Made by a program: the position numbers and the translations under genes
Assembly: GCA_001803235.1 (NCBI GenBank)
Contig: MHBL01000260.1
Location: forward strand, 1 to 40,183
Length of the DNA stretch: 40,183 nucleotides
Direction of reading: 5' to 3'
From: Lentisphaerae bacterium RIFOXYA12_64_32
GTDB taxonomy: Bacteria; Verrucomicrobiota; Lentisphaeria; Oligosphaerales; YB12-FULL-65-16
The notes under the pieces: model-generated
Seen by the model: the letters and a program-made list of their open reading frames with translations, nothing else
Databases searched by the model: none
Told to the model about the DNA's origin: nothing
In this document: positions 25,299-33,211 of the stretch, piece by piece
How positions within the stretch are numbered: the stretch's first letter is position 1
How the letters are laid out: each line of letters opens with the position of its first letter

Positions 25299-26033
25299 AT
25301 GAGGCAGTGTATCTCTTGCCTGGACGTGATGCCGGATGACGCTTTCGACGGCGACCGGAACACCTGTCGAACCTGCAAGGGGAAGCGCCGCAGCAAACGC
25401 CGCAGTCGGGAATGCCGTGTGGACACCGCACGGTTCTCTGAGGAGTCGGCCAACCCAGCCAACCGTCCCGCCCACAGACTCATAGAGGACGCACTGGAAG
25501 CAGGCCCGGAACCCCCTCCATTTGAGGAGGAAACCTCGCCGGCCCAGCCCGCCCTCGGCAAGCAGCAGCCGGATGGTCTTGCCTCCGCCATCGAAGCCAC
25601 TAAGGGCATTGGGCATCAAGACCACACCACCCATCGGGATGCACGAATCCTTCCGGCCCCGAGCACGGAGACAGGGATGATCAACCACCGACAGCGCATT
25701 GCGATAGGGGTCGGGACTCTTCTCGTGGTTCTCAGCGGCCTGTTCCCGCCGTTCGAAGGCGAGTATCGTCCTGGCTCCAGGCAGTACGCGAACTACATGG
25801 GGTATCACTTTCTCTTCGCCCCGCCCACTAAGAAGGAAGTCTACCGGGTCGTGATGGAGGAACAGCCAAGTGGGGATCTGACCTTGAGGACGGCAAGTTC
25901 GCACATCATCACATCACGCGTGTGGGTTCAGATAGTCACCGTCGTGGTCGCGACCGTCGGCTTGTGCTTCATGCTCGGGGGCAAGCACAGGGGACCATCA
26001 TCCACCGACCCGGCCTTTGGCGACGATAGATAG
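25299..26033 (+). CDS. zinc-ribbon and membrane protein (possibly two genes in one frame)
   Basis: An open frame of 244 residues. The N-terminus has a CxxC-x15-CxxC zinc ribbon (C4, C7, C23, C26) followed by a basic patch KGKRRSKRRSR and a low-complexity linker. From residue 127 it changes character: a hydrophobic segment at about 134-150, a soluble loop with YMGYHFLFAPPT, and a second transmembrane segment at about 208-228. This second half resembles a family of small two-helix membrane proteins with a GYHFLF motif. ATG 25677 opens it and has GGAG six bases upstream, so a separate 118-residue membrane protein may be made. The first start, ATG 25299, is preceded by GGGGAGGGTAACCC. Function unknown; element cargo. 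Confidence 0.6.
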   Translation: MRQCISCLDVMPDDAFDGDRNTCRTCKGKRRSKRRSRECRVDTARFSEESANPANRPAHRLIEDALEAGPEPPPFEEETSPAQPALGKQQPDGLASAIEATKGIGHQDHTTHRDARILPAPSTETGMINHRQRIAIGVGTLLVVLSGLFPPFEGEYRPGSRQYANYMGYHFLFAPPTKKEVYRVVMEEQPSGDLTLRTASSHIITSRVWVQIVTVVVATVGLCFMLGGKHRGPSSTDPAFGDDR

Positions 26034-26131
26034 GCAATGCCCGAGGTCAAACGCGGGGGGCTTGGTAGGCAGGGGACCTCACTGCCGGCGCTTCGTTCCG
26101 TGTTGGGAGTTGCAGAGCCAAGGAGAGACAC

Positions 26132-26413
26132 ATGAGTGCCATCGGGGGTGTTCTCAAGATGATCGGGTATGTCGTGTGGTTCGGCGCTGGCCTATGGGGG
26201 TTCGTTCTCTGTTTGGGCGTCGTCTGCGACGCTGCTGGCTTCTGGGGCCTTGTTGCCGCCCTCATCCTCTGTCCCGTCACGTTTCTTGCGGCACCGCTGT
26301 ACGCGGGGTTTGCTTTGGGCAACTGGTCTCCGTTGATCCTCAACTACGGAGGCGGCATCGTGGCCGCGGTTCTCATCGTTACCGGTAACGCCATGCGCAA
26401 GGAAAAGGTGTAG
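26132..26413 (+). CDS. small membrane protein
   Basis: A 93-residue protein with two or three hydrophobic segments (about 9-30, 35-58 and 68-85) and a short charged C-terminus AMRKEKV. The Shine-Dalgarno AAGGAGAG lies seven bases before the ATG, so it is almost certainly translated. It follows the zinc-ribbon/membrane gene in the same direction after 98 bases and converges on the recombinase gene at 26458. I do not recognise the family; phages and islands carry many such proteins. Confidence 0.7.
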   Translation: MSAIGGVLKMIGYVVWFGAGLWGFVLCLGVVCDAAGFWGLVAALILCPVTFLAAPLYAGFALGNWSPLILNYGGGIVAAVLIVTGNAMRKEKV

Positions 26414-26457
26414 TGCCGCTGAACGCCGGCCGCGGGGAATGGGTGCTGTACTCCGGA

Positions 26458-27600
26458 TCAGCCTGTGCCCAGCCGATTCGCCCTCGCCTCTGCCCGTCGC
26501 CGCTTCCAGTACGCTGACATCTTGGCCTTGAACTGCGGGGTCTGCCGGTAGGCGCGTTCCTTCGCCCGCCGTGCTTCGTCCCACGCGTCCATCCGGGCAT
26601 CATGTTCCGGGTCCGGTGGCCTGGGTCTGGACACGCACCGCACCCGCCGCGGACGCCACTCCCGCCGCTGCTCGCGCACCACTGGCGCGGCCCCTGGTTC
26701 GCCAGCCCGCGGGTGAAAAAGCCGATGCACTTCGATCAACCGATCGATGGCAACGTGAGTGTAAACCTGCGTGGTGGACAGGTCCACATGCCCAAGGAAG
26801 TCACGGAGCGCGATCAGGTCACAGCCGTTGTTCAGCATGTGCGTTGCACAGCAGTGCCGCAGAAGGTGCGGGTAGACGCGCCGGTCCTCCATGCCCGTCC
26901 GACGTGCCGCAGTCTTCACAATGGTGTGAATCGCCGTCCGCTCCATCCTGCCCCCGAGCCTGGACAGGAACAGGGCGCCGCAATCACTTCCACGCACCAG
27001 TTCCGGCCGTGCACGCTGCAGGTAGCGCCGAAGCTGCCGAATCGCCGGCCAGCCGATGGGGACAAGCCTTTCCTTGTTGCCTTTGCCGATGACGCGCAGG
27101 CATGGCGGGCGCACAGATGACACGTCCAGGTCGCAGAGTTCGGATGCCCGGAGCCCGCCGCAGTACAGAACCCGCAGAATGACGCCATTCCGAATGTCCA
27201 GCGGTGACAAGCGGTAGCGACTCCAGGCTGTGACGAGCCGCCACGCCTCGGCCGGCGTCAGAACAGGCGGCAGCTTTCCATCCTTCTTGGGCAGCTTCCC
27301 AAACCCGTCGACCGGCAGGTACGCCAGGACATCTTCGCCGAACAACCACAGAATGAAACTGCGGTTCGCGCCGACGATGCAGCGCACAGATGCCGGCGCC
27401 AATCCCGCTTCGGACAACCAGCAGGTGAACTCCCGGAGAAGCGGCGCGGTGATTTCCGCCGGCGCAACCCCGTGGGCGTCCAGGAACGTCAAGAGCCGCG
27501 AGACATGGCGAGGGTAGTTGAGGACCGTATTCCGTGGTGCCCCGCGCAAGCCGACCAGGTCGCCCATGAACGCGTCGAGAAGATCAGCAGACGTAAGCAT
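26458..27600 (-). CDS. tyrosine recombinase, Xer-like, with C-terminal extension
   Basis: A 380-residue tyrosine recombinase distinct from the element's integrase. An N-terminal SAM-like core-binding domain (residues 1-95) precedes the catalytic domain with all key residues: R in CGGLRASELCDLD, H-x-x-R in HLLRHCCATHML, H in LGHVDLSTTQ and the nucleophile in VYTHV. About 75 extra residues rich in Arg and Pro follow, ending in a basic helix (KMSAYWKRRRAEARANR). I start at ATG 27600, which has AAGGGGGACC upstream; the frame is open further upstream but through a different gene. Its role may be dimer resolution or a second integration route. Confidence 0.9.
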   Translation of the reverse strand: MLTSADLLDAFMGDLVGLRGAPRNTVLNYPRHVSRLLTFLDAHGVAPAEITAPLLREFTCWLSEAGLAPASVRCIVGANRSFILWLFGEDVLAYLPVDGFGKLPKKDGKLPPVLTPAEAWRLVTAWSRYRLSPLDIRNGVILRVLYCGGLRASELCDLDVSSVRPPCLRVIGKGNKERLVPIGWPAIRQLRRYLQRARPELVRGSDCGALFLSRLGGRMERTAIHTIVKTAARRTGMEDRRVYPHLLRHCCATHMLNNGCDLIALRDFLGHVDLSTTQVYTHVAIDRLIEVHRLFHPRAGEPGAAPVVREQRREWRPRRVRCVSRPRPPDPEHDARMDAWDEARRAKERAYRQTPQFKAKMSAYWKRRRAEARANRLGTG

Positions 27601-27668
27601 AAGTGGTCCCCCTTGCCTGCAGCCAGGACCGGGCAGGACGGCCCCGCCCAGCCCCGGCGTCCCCGCAC

Positions 27669-28025
27669 TCAGGCACAAAGCGGTAGCCGGTCCAGCCGAA
27701 TCGCCCCCGTCACGTCCAGTTCCCTTTCCCGACGCGTGACCGAACCGCGAAGCAGTATCCGGCCGGCGTCGTCCGCTCCGAGTCTCAGCGTCACGTTCAC
27801 GAACTCTTCCCGGTTCTCGTTCTTGTACAACAGTGCCAGGGAGACGGGCGCTTGGATCTCCCTCACGTACTCGCCCAAGTCGGCCAGTGCCTTCCATCCC
27901 TTGCCAGGGTGCATGTACTCCACGTCTCCCTTGCCCGTGGTCGACAACAGCCCCAGGATGTACCGCTTGATCCGCTTCGCCGTGGGAGTCGTGACCGGCA
28001 GGCAGGCAACTCGCGTCGTGTCCAT
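27669..28025 (-). CDS. hypothetical protein, element-encoded
   Basis: A 118-residue soluble protein I do not recognise. The N-terminal half is basic (TPTAKRIKRYILGLL); the second half has alternating strands (ALLYKNENREEFVNVTLRLG, GRILLRGSVTRRERELDVTG), so an alpha plus beta fold is likely. The start ATG 28025 has a weak AGGGC upstream. It is 68 bases ahead of the recombinase at 27600 on the same strand, which suggests a two-gene unit. A 15-bp inverted repeat stands directly in front of it. Confidence 0.6.
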   Translation of the reverse strand: MDTTRVACLPVTTPTAKRIKRYILGLLSTTGKGDVEYMHPGKGWKALADLGEYVREIQAPVSLALLYKNENREEFVNVTLRLGADDAGRILLRGSVTRRERELDVTGAIRLDRLPLCA

Positions 28026-28060
28026 GATGCCCTACTTTCTTGCCCTTCGTGGGCAGAAAA

Positions 28061-28131
28061 GGACAACCGGCAATGCGGTCAAGAACGGCAGTAGGCGCCG
28101 CCAGCCCGTGAGGGCTCATTGCCGATTGTCC
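28061..28131. promoter_or_regulatory. 15-bp inverted repeat with inner hairpin
   Basis: GGACAACCGGCAATG (28061-28075) and CATTGCCGATTGTCC (28117-28131) are complementary at 14 of 15 positions. Between them lies a smaller hairpin AGCCC-GTGA-GGGCT. The structure begins 36 bases upstream of the gene at 28025 and could be an operator, a cruciform or an RNA leader. Confidence 0.6.
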
Positions 28132-28508
28132 AAAGGGTTGTTGGGGGAGTCTCCTACTTTGACGCCCTTGACCGGGGCGTTATGCTGACTTACCAGTACC
28201 ACGCAATCCGCGGCCCGTCAAGTGCCAGGCAACCGCCAGGCCCAGGCAAATCCACGCCGACCAGACCAACCCCCGGGAATCCTGCAAGGGATGCCCATAG
28301 GACCGCGTTTCCCGCCTTCGCCCGCCCAACGGACCGCCCCCGCACCGCGCCCCGTGCCCCCGCCCCCGCTCCGTCCCTTCTCCCAGTTCCAACCGGGCCG
28401 GGAATTGCCGGCACAATGCGGGATACAAGAAAGCCGCGGACTGAGGCGAGGGGATGGTCATTCTCCCCGTCCGTGCGGCCGTTTCCCCCGCGCACGTCCC
28501 TGAGTGAT

Positions 28509-28600
28509 GGTGCTATAATAGCACCGTACTGGATGTGGTACCATATCCTACCCAAGGGGCGTAATCTGAGCACGCCAGGACGGTCTTTTGTACCGTCCTG
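28509..28600. promoter_or_regulatory. three consecutive palindromes in the element's 0.55-kb gap
   Basis: GGTGCTA-TAA-TAGCACC (28509-28525, perfect, with TATAAT at its centre); GGATGTGGT-ACCATATCC (28531-28548, 8 of 9 pairs); and CAGGACGGT-CTTTTGT-ACCGTCCTG (28576-28600, nine perfect pairs). They lie in the 555 bases between the nuclease gene and the inverted repeat at 28061, where no gene is credible. They look like regulator-binding sites or an RNA, perhaps controlling the minus-strand genes downstream. Confidence 0.55.
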
Positions 28601-28686
28601 CGGCTGTTCTGGCCCTGTTTCCAACGGCTTCCCGAACCTGGAAACCCGATCCGAACCCCGGCCCGGTCTGCCCGGGTCCCCCGGCC

Positions 28687-29187
28687 TTACCCCGCGTTCG
28701 CCGGGGTGGCGGTGATCGTATCTGCCGGCGTCCGGTTCACGGCCTGAACCGCAGCGCCATACCTCCGGACCAAGTTCGTGGCGTACTTCGCCAGGAGTTC
28801 GACGCACAGCAGTTCCGCGCCGTCCCGGTCGCCGCCGAACAGTATCGGCACGTGCCGCACGCTGAATGCTGCCACGCTGGCGACAGCGGCGCGGGGATTC
28901 AGTTTGCTCCGGTAGTGCCCGGCCGCCAGGTCGCGGAAGTCGCCTTCTACCAGCACGGCGGCGAAGTCCAACCCGGCGAGGCGCGACAGTTCATGCTCGA
29001 ACCGGTCACGCTCTGAGGCCAGGCACGTCACCAAATCGGCAAGGCTCTTCCGCTCCAGGGCTATGCTTCTTTCCAGTCCCGGCAACGAGTAGTCGCCACT
29101 GAATAGCGTCGCCGGCTTCACTTCGATGTTGGGCCAACGTGCGAACGTGAACGGGGCCTGCTCGCGGTTGTCGATCAACACGATCAT
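28687..29187 (-). CDS. ERCC4-domain nuclease
   Basis: A 166-residue protein formed by little more than an ERCC4 (XPF/Mus81-type) nuclease fold. The motif set is complete: IDNREQAPF near residues 5-13, FSGDYSL (about 30-36), IALERKSLADLV (ERK-x3-D), and a following helix SERDRFEHEL. Such stand-alone nucleases in phages and elements cut branched or flap DNA. The ATG at 29187 follows the helicase stop codon with a single base between, so translation is coupled. The frame extends 18 codons further upstream within the helicase gene, but these lack similarity. Confidence 0.85.
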   Translation of the reverse strand: MIVLIDNREQAPFTFARWPNIEVKPATLFSGDYSLPGLERSIALERKSLADLVTCLASERDRFEHELSRLAGLDFAAVLVEGDFRDLAAGHYRSKLNPRAAVASVAAFSVRHVPILFGGDRDGAELLCVELLAKYATNLVRRYGAAVQAVNRTPADTITATPANAG

Positions 29188-29188
29188 G

Positions 29189-30955
29189 TTACACGTCCCG
29201 CAAGTCCGGTTCTTCCCCCGCCATGGCGTTCTGGCTCTCAAAGAACAAGCCGGTACTCCGTTGCCAGTAGAGAGTCACCATACCGGCCCGCCCGACGTTC
29301 TTGTCCCTGACCTTCTGGACGTGAACCTGAACGGCGTTGTCTCCGTCTTCGTAGGACCGCCACACGGCAAGGCAGCAATCCGCCTTGTTCCGCCAGTGCG
29401 CCGATCCCGAGATGTCATAGGGAGTCGGAACCGGGTAGTTTCCATCCTCGCGCCGTAGCAGCTTTGTCGGGTGCGCTACCACGAACACGGCGAGGTTGTA
29501 GAGGCGGGCGAAGTTGCGGACCTTCGACAGGAACAGGGATATGTACTCCGTCTCACTCATGCCGGCGGGGCGGCAGTGTTCAATCTCGTTGTAGGGGTCC
29601 AGGATGAACCCATTGACCCGGTGACGGGCCACGCACACCTTGACCTTGCCCAGGATGTCGTCAACCGTCAATCCGCGCTCGTCGATCGTGATGAACTTCG
29701 TTCGGTCGGACAGGTATTCGATCGCGGCCGTTACCTCGCTCTCGGTCATGCTCTCTTGAGCGTACCGCCGGAACATCGGCTTGCCCGTGTGCTTCTCCGC
29801 CAGCTTCTGGAAGTGCAGTGCTGGCGGCAGGTTCTCAGGCGAGAAGACAGCCCAGCGCCAATCATGCAGACGAGCGGCGTTCAGTAGGAGTTGATCCAGC
29901 CATTCCGACTTCCCGCTGGACGGAATCCCGGTGACGATGTTCAGAGTCCCAGATGCCAGCCGGAAGAACTCATCCAGCCGGGGCCAGCCTGTGGACAACC
30001 CGCGCCTTTGTCCGCCACTCCTGAAGTGCTCCCTGATCTCGGTCTGGTTGTCGGTGAAGTCGGTAAGCCCGGACACGGGGTAGGGCGTCGCGTTCTCAAT
30101 GCAGTTCCGTAGCGCATCCCGACCCTGCTTCACAAGCACGTCGTTCGCGTCTTTGCATCCGACCGGGTAGGTCACGGTGTAACACTTCTCCCGGCCGATT
30201 CGGTCGGCAATGGCGTCCCGGAACTGGATCCCCGGCCCGTCGGCGTCCATAGCCAGGAGGACCCGCTCCGCCGGCCCGAATACCGCGTCCCGCGCTTCGT
30301 CGATGAACGCCAACTTGCCGTCGATGCTGGCGGCTTTCTCGGGTGGCGCCCCGTTCGGACACGAGCACGCCCCCATGTAATCGACCTCCAACAGAGCCAG
30401 GGCGTCAAGCTCTCCCTCTGTGAGTATGACGGTGTTCTGGCCCGCGGCATCGTCCCAGGCGTACAGGCATTGCTGCCCGCCCTTCTGTTGGCTGAAGTCC
30501 TTGACCTCGATGCACCGGTACTTCCAGTTCACCGTCTCGCCATCTTTCATGAACGGGATGGCTAGGGCCGCGGCGACTCGCCCCAGCTTCGCGAAGTAGA
30601 CGGATGCACTCTTGACCGCCATGGCCCGCGCCGTGCCGGCGGAGATACCGCGTGCTTCCAGCCACTTCACAGCCGCCGGCGTCAGGTCCGACAGTTCCGG
30701 GGGCCGGGTCTCCTGCCTGGCTGCCGTCCGGGCCGCCTTCTGCTGTGCCGCATACTCCGCCTTCTCCTGGTCGGTGAACTCCAGACGTCCAGCCCACCCG
30801 CAGTGATGGCAGTTCCAGACGCCCTTGTCCATGTCCACACTCAGGCATGTCGAGCGTTTCTTCGTCCGGTCCTGGCTGCATTTCGGGCATGTCACGTTCC
30901 GGTTGCCGGTCCCGAACGCCGGCAGGTCAATCCCGTAATCGGCATAGGTTTTCAT
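29189..30955 (-). CDS. TOPRIM primase - DnaB-type helicase
   Basis: A 588-residue replicative protein of the T7 gp4/Twinkle plan. The N-terminal zinc ribbon has C23, C26, C49 and C52. A TOPRIM fold has TEGELDAL (179-186) and DADG (237-240). The RecA-like helicase has Walker A GIPSSGKS (343-350), Walker B FILDPYNEIE, and a late motif VVAHPTKL. It would prime and unwind DNA at the element's origin. The start ATG 30955 overlaps the upstream stop by 4 bases (ATGA) and the stop is one base from the nuclease start, so the three genes form one translational unit. Confidence 0.92.
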   Translation of the reverse strand: MKTYADYGIDLPAFGTGNRNVTCPKCSQDRTKKRSTCLSVDMDKGVWNCHHCGWAGRLEFTDQEKAEYAAQQKAARTAARQETRPPELSDLTPAAVKWLEARGISAGTARAMAVKSASVYFAKLGRVAAALAIPFMKDGETVNWKYRCIEVKDFSQQKGGQQCLYAWDDAAGQNTVILTEGELDALALLEVDYMGACSCPNGAPPEKAASIDGKLAFIDEARDAVFGPAERVLLAMDADGPGIQFRDAIADRIGREKCYTVTYPVGCKDANDVLVKQGRDALRNCIENATPYPVSGLTDFTDNQTEIREHFRSGGQRRGLSTGWPRLDEFFRLASGTLNIVTGIPSSGKSEWLDQLLLNAARLHDWRWAVFSPENLPPALHFQKLAEKHTGKPMFRRYAQESMTESEVTAAIEYLSDRTKFITIDERGLTVDDILGKVKVCVARHRVNGFILDPYNEIEHCRPAGMSETEYISLFLSKVRNFARLYNLAVFVVAHPTKLLRREDGNYPVPTPYDISGSAHWRNKADCCLAVWRSYEDGDNAVQVHVQKVRDKNVGRAGMVTLYWQRSTGLFFESQNAMAGEEPDLRDV

Positions 30956-31743
30956 AGGGCCACCTTTGTGGGTCTGTTGGATGTTGAGTGAGCCGCCTGG
31001 AACTTCCGCGCTTTGTCCACCTCGCCGGTCCAGTGGTTCAGCAACGTGGCCACGTCTTGACGGCGGTAGTCTTCCTTGGGGGGAAGGCTCGCGCGGTAGA
31101 AGTCCTCAACGACGGTAAGTTCGTCTTCGGGCAGGTTCCCGAGTTGCGCCAGCGCTTCCGCTTCGTACACCGTCCACAGCGTCTTGTCCTGACGCTTGAA
31201 CCATTTCCCGATGCGGATCATGACCGGTGTGTTCTCAGAACACCGCTTCCGTTTCTTCTCAATTGCAGACAACCGCCCCGTCCCCTTGGGGACTGCAGGG
31301 GCATTGATACCTCTTGTAACCTCTTGTAAGAGGGGGAACTGATTTCCAGGCACGTGCCCTGAAACGTCTTCCCTACCCCGGGAACTGGTTTCCCCAGGTG
31401 GGGAAGTGTCTTCCCCACCCCTGTAAGCCCCACGCATCAACGTGTAGATGTTCTCCTCGTTCTCCTGGTGGCCATCGGGGGTCGTTCTGGTCCGGCGCCT
31501 GACTTGGACAAAGCCGAGTGCTTCCAGTTTGGCCGTGACCTCCTTCAGATGACGGGTCGAGATACCGCTGTCATGAGACAGGGCGGGCTTGGAGACCTCA
31601 AAGGTTTCAGCGCCTTTCCTGAAGGCTTCCCGGTTCAACCTGAACCAGAGCATGAACGCCGTGCGGGCCTTGTCGGTCCCGAGTTCACGAACGAGCGTTT
31701 CCTGGTCGGCGGGGTCGATCATGATGAACGGCCTGGTGGTCAT
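30952..31743 (-). CDS. winged-helix replication/regulatory protein
   Basis: A 263-residue protein. Residues about 15-105 have a winged helix-turn-helix look (RTAFMLWFRLNREAF, then VSKPALSHDSGISTRHLKEVTAKLEALGFVQVRRR with a wing). A low-complexity linker follows, then a C-terminal segment (LPEDELTVVEDFYRASLPPKEDYRRQDVATLLNHWTGEVDKA) like that of phage replication-initiator or helicase-loader proteins. I start at ATG 31743 with GAGAGGGGAC upstream. Both ends overlap neighbours by 4 bases. It is the best candidate to bind the iterons. It could alternatively be a transcription regulator. Confidence 0.7.
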   Translation of the reverse strand: MTTRPFIMIDPADQETLVRELGTDKARTAFMLWFRLNREAFRKGAETFEVSKPALSHDSGISTRHLKEVTAKLEALGFVQVRRRTRTTPDGHQENEENIYTLMRGAYRGGEDTSPPGETSSRGREDVSGHVPGNQFPLLQEVTRGINAPAVPKGTGRLSAIEKKRKRCSENTPVMIRIGKWFKRQDKTLWTVYEAEALAQLGNLPEDELTVVEDFYRASLPPKEDYRRQDVATLLNHWTGEVDKARKFQAAHSTSNRPTKVAL

Positions 31744-31991
31744 CGAAGTCCCCTCTCTGCCACGGCGGCATTGAAGGCGGCGTCTTCGGCACGACGTAAA
31801 CACCGGTCGCAGAGGCAGAGACCCAGGCCCACGTCCCCGAGCCGGCCGGACGTAGAACAACTCCTGTTGCTGATGAACCGCTTGCACTTGCGGCAGCGCG
31901 GGCGTATGGTACTGCTAACCAAGATGTTCTGTGCGCCCGTCACTGTCTCACCGGTGGCGGGCGTCGCGTTTTCGGGATGGGTGGCATTCAC
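31740..31991 (-). CDS. small Cys-rich protein
   Basis: An 83-residue protein with two CxxC pairs plus extra cysteines (RCRKCKRF, then NRSCS, then CLCDRC), probably a zinc-binding knuckle. The start is GTG 31991, whose last two bases overlap the TGA of the AlpA-like gene (GTGA); it has GGAGGTG six bases upstream. The stop overlaps the next start by 4 bases. No known family is recognised. Confidence 0.65.
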   Translation of the reverse strand: MNATHPENATPATGETVTGAQNILVSSTIRPRCRKCKRFISNRSCSTSGRLGDVGLGLCLCDRCLRRAEDAAFNAAVAERGLR

Positions 31992-32269
31992 TTCCCACCT
32001 CCGATCAAGGCGTCGATCGCATCGCTCGGGATTCGGGCCGTGCGCGGCCCCAGAAGCACCTTGGGAAGCTTCTTGGCAGCGATCAAGCGCCACACGGTGG
32101 CCGTGCTGCAATCGAGGCGCTTGGCTGCCTTGGTGACCGACTCAAGACCGATGGGCAGGGGATCCACGGCAGGGCGCGTCAGCGCGGAAAGGCCGCCGTA
32201 GGGGGCCGCTATGGCTTCGATGGCCTGGCGGATGGCGTCGGGGATGACTGCGGGAGTGTTGCTGCTCAT
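31988..32269 (-). CDS. AlpA/excisionase-like helix-turn-helix protein
   Basis: A 93-residue protein with a MerR/excisionase-type DNA-binding unit in its second half: ESVTKAAKRLDCSTATVWRLIAAKKLPKVLLGPRTARIPSDAIDALI. Such proteins activate or accompany integrase in satellites and prophages. The ATG 32269 has GGGAGGTG nine bases upstream and overlaps the upstream stop (ATGA). The N-terminal 40 residues are unassigned. Confidence 0.75.
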   Translation of the reverse strand: MSSNTPAVIPDAIRQAIEAIAAPYGGLSALTRPAVDPLPIGLESVTKAAKRLDCSTATVWRLIAAKKLPKVLLGPRTARIPSDAIDALIGGGK

Positions 32270-32484
32270 GCCACACCTCCCGTCCGGGCTTTGGCCAGCG
32301 CAGCCTCGACAGATGGCAGGTGCCAATAATGGCGCGCTTGCTGGCAACCACCGGTGCGGATGGACGGGACGTTGAGGGCGAACAGCAGTTGGCGCGGGAC
32401 GCGGTACCGGATCTTGACGTCCTGCGTGGTCCCCCAGTCTGGGGCCGTTGGCGGGTTCGGCGGGCACTTCCTGTGGCGAGGCAT
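32266..32484 (-). CDS. small DNA-binding-like protein, first gene of the replication operon
   Basis: A 72-residue basic protein. Its centre (VKIRYRVPRQLLFALNVPSIRTGG) and C-terminus (RHYWHLPSVEAALAKA) have the look of a minimal winged-helix excisionase-type domain, but this is not certain. AAGGAGCC stands eight bases before ATG 32484. It is the first gene after the minus-strand promoter at 32652-32679 and overlaps the AlpA-like gene by 4 bases. Confidence 0.6.
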   Translation of the reverse strand: MPRHRKCPPNPPTAPDWGTTQDVKIRYRVPRQLLFALNVPSIRTGGCQQARHYWHLPSVEAALAKARTGGVA

Positions 32485-32621
32485 GGGGCGGCTCCTTCGA
32501 CGGTGCCTGCCCCTGAAAACCAAAAGCGGCAGTCCAAGGACAGGCTTGTCCTCGAACCACCGCCTATCGGCCGCGCGGTTCTGTCGCACCCAGCCCCGGA
32601 GGGTGAAAGGGGACCGGCCCC

Positions 32622-32650
32622 TTGCTGGGACTCGATAAACGAGCTATAAT
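32622..32650 (+). promoter_or_regulatory. rightward promoter of the Cys-rich gene
   Basis: TTGCTG (32622-32627), a 17-bp spacer and TATAAT (32645-32650). The expected transcription start is near 32657, leaving about 48 bases of leader to the GTG at 32705. An inverted repeat CTCG-ATAAA-CGAG (32631-32643) lies in the spacer. Confidence 0.7.
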
Positions 32651-32651
32651 T

Positions 32652-32679
32652 AGTATATGCTCGAAAGGCAGCAAGTCAA
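32652..32679 (-). promoter_or_regulatory. leftward promoter of the replication operon, interlocked with the rightward one
   Basis: On the minus strand TTGACT (32679-32674), a 16-bp spacer and TATACT (32657-32652). Its -10 box begins one base past the rightward -10 box, so the two promoters face each other and overlap. The interlocked boxes are enclosed by CGAGC (32640-32644) and GCTCG (32659-32663), an inverted pair with a 14-bp AT-rich centre. Both promoters cannot be occupied together. Confidence 0.7.
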
Positions 32680-32704
32680 GCATGACGCTCCACAACAGGA
32701 AGCA

Positions 32705-33172
32705 GTGCCGCCTGTTACGAAGTGCGTCAAGTGCGGAAAACCTATCCCGTCGAAGTACGTCGGGAAGGACTTCTTCTGTACCAGGTCATGCAAGGAGAAG
32801 TACCACCGCAAGGGTCTCAAGAGCCCCCTGCATGATCTCTCTTCACTCCGGGCGAGAGAGGGGAAGGAGAAGGGCCGAGTTGTTCCCGGTTCTCTCCAGT
32901 TGTGCCACTGCAGGGAGTGCCTTGCGTACCAACAGAAGGTCGGTGCCTTCCTTCTGCAGGCTCCTTCGGATCCCAGGATTCCGGATGAACTCAGACGATG
33001 GATAGGCTGGCTTCTGGAGGATAGCGAGAAGACTCACCGATACTTTCTTGAAGAGCTCCGCCGGCATGAGCGAGGCGAGGCGAGGCCCTGCAAGCACCCC
33101 TTCATGGTGAACTTGCCACTCCCCCCTTGGGGCCGGCTGGGCGCCCCTGTATCCATGTCCAAACTCTCCTGA
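32705..33172 (+). CDS. Cys-rich zinc-ribbon protein, divergent from the replication operon
   Basis: A 155-residue protein with an N-terminal treble-clef-like pattern CVKCGKPI (CxxC), then FFCTRSCKEKYHRKG (CxxxC), and a second pair CHCRECLAY near residue 75. The rest is helical and charged. I prefer GTG 32705, which has AGGAAG a few bases upstream and fits the promoter; ATG 32657 would add 16 residues but coincides with the predicted transcription start. Its position opposite the operon suggests a regulator, although no helix-turn-helix is visible. Family unknown. Confidence 0.65.
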   Translation: MPPVTKCVKCGKPIPSKYVGKDFFCTRSCKEKYHRKGLKSPLHDLSSLRAREGKEKGRVVPGSLQLCHCRECLAYQQKVGAFLLQAPSDPRIPDELRRWIGWLLEDSEKTHRYFLEELRRHERGEARPCKHPFMVNLPLPPWGRLGAPVSMSKLS

Positions 33173-33211
33173 AGCACCAGCGGCCCGCATGCCGAAACGG
33201 GGGCGTCACCC

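Noticed and set aside
28190..28807. A 205-codon minus-strand frame through the palindrome region
   Set aside because: It overlaps the ERCC4 nuclease gene out of frame, has Arg/Gly/Pro-rich low-complexity composition and no Shine-Dalgarno.
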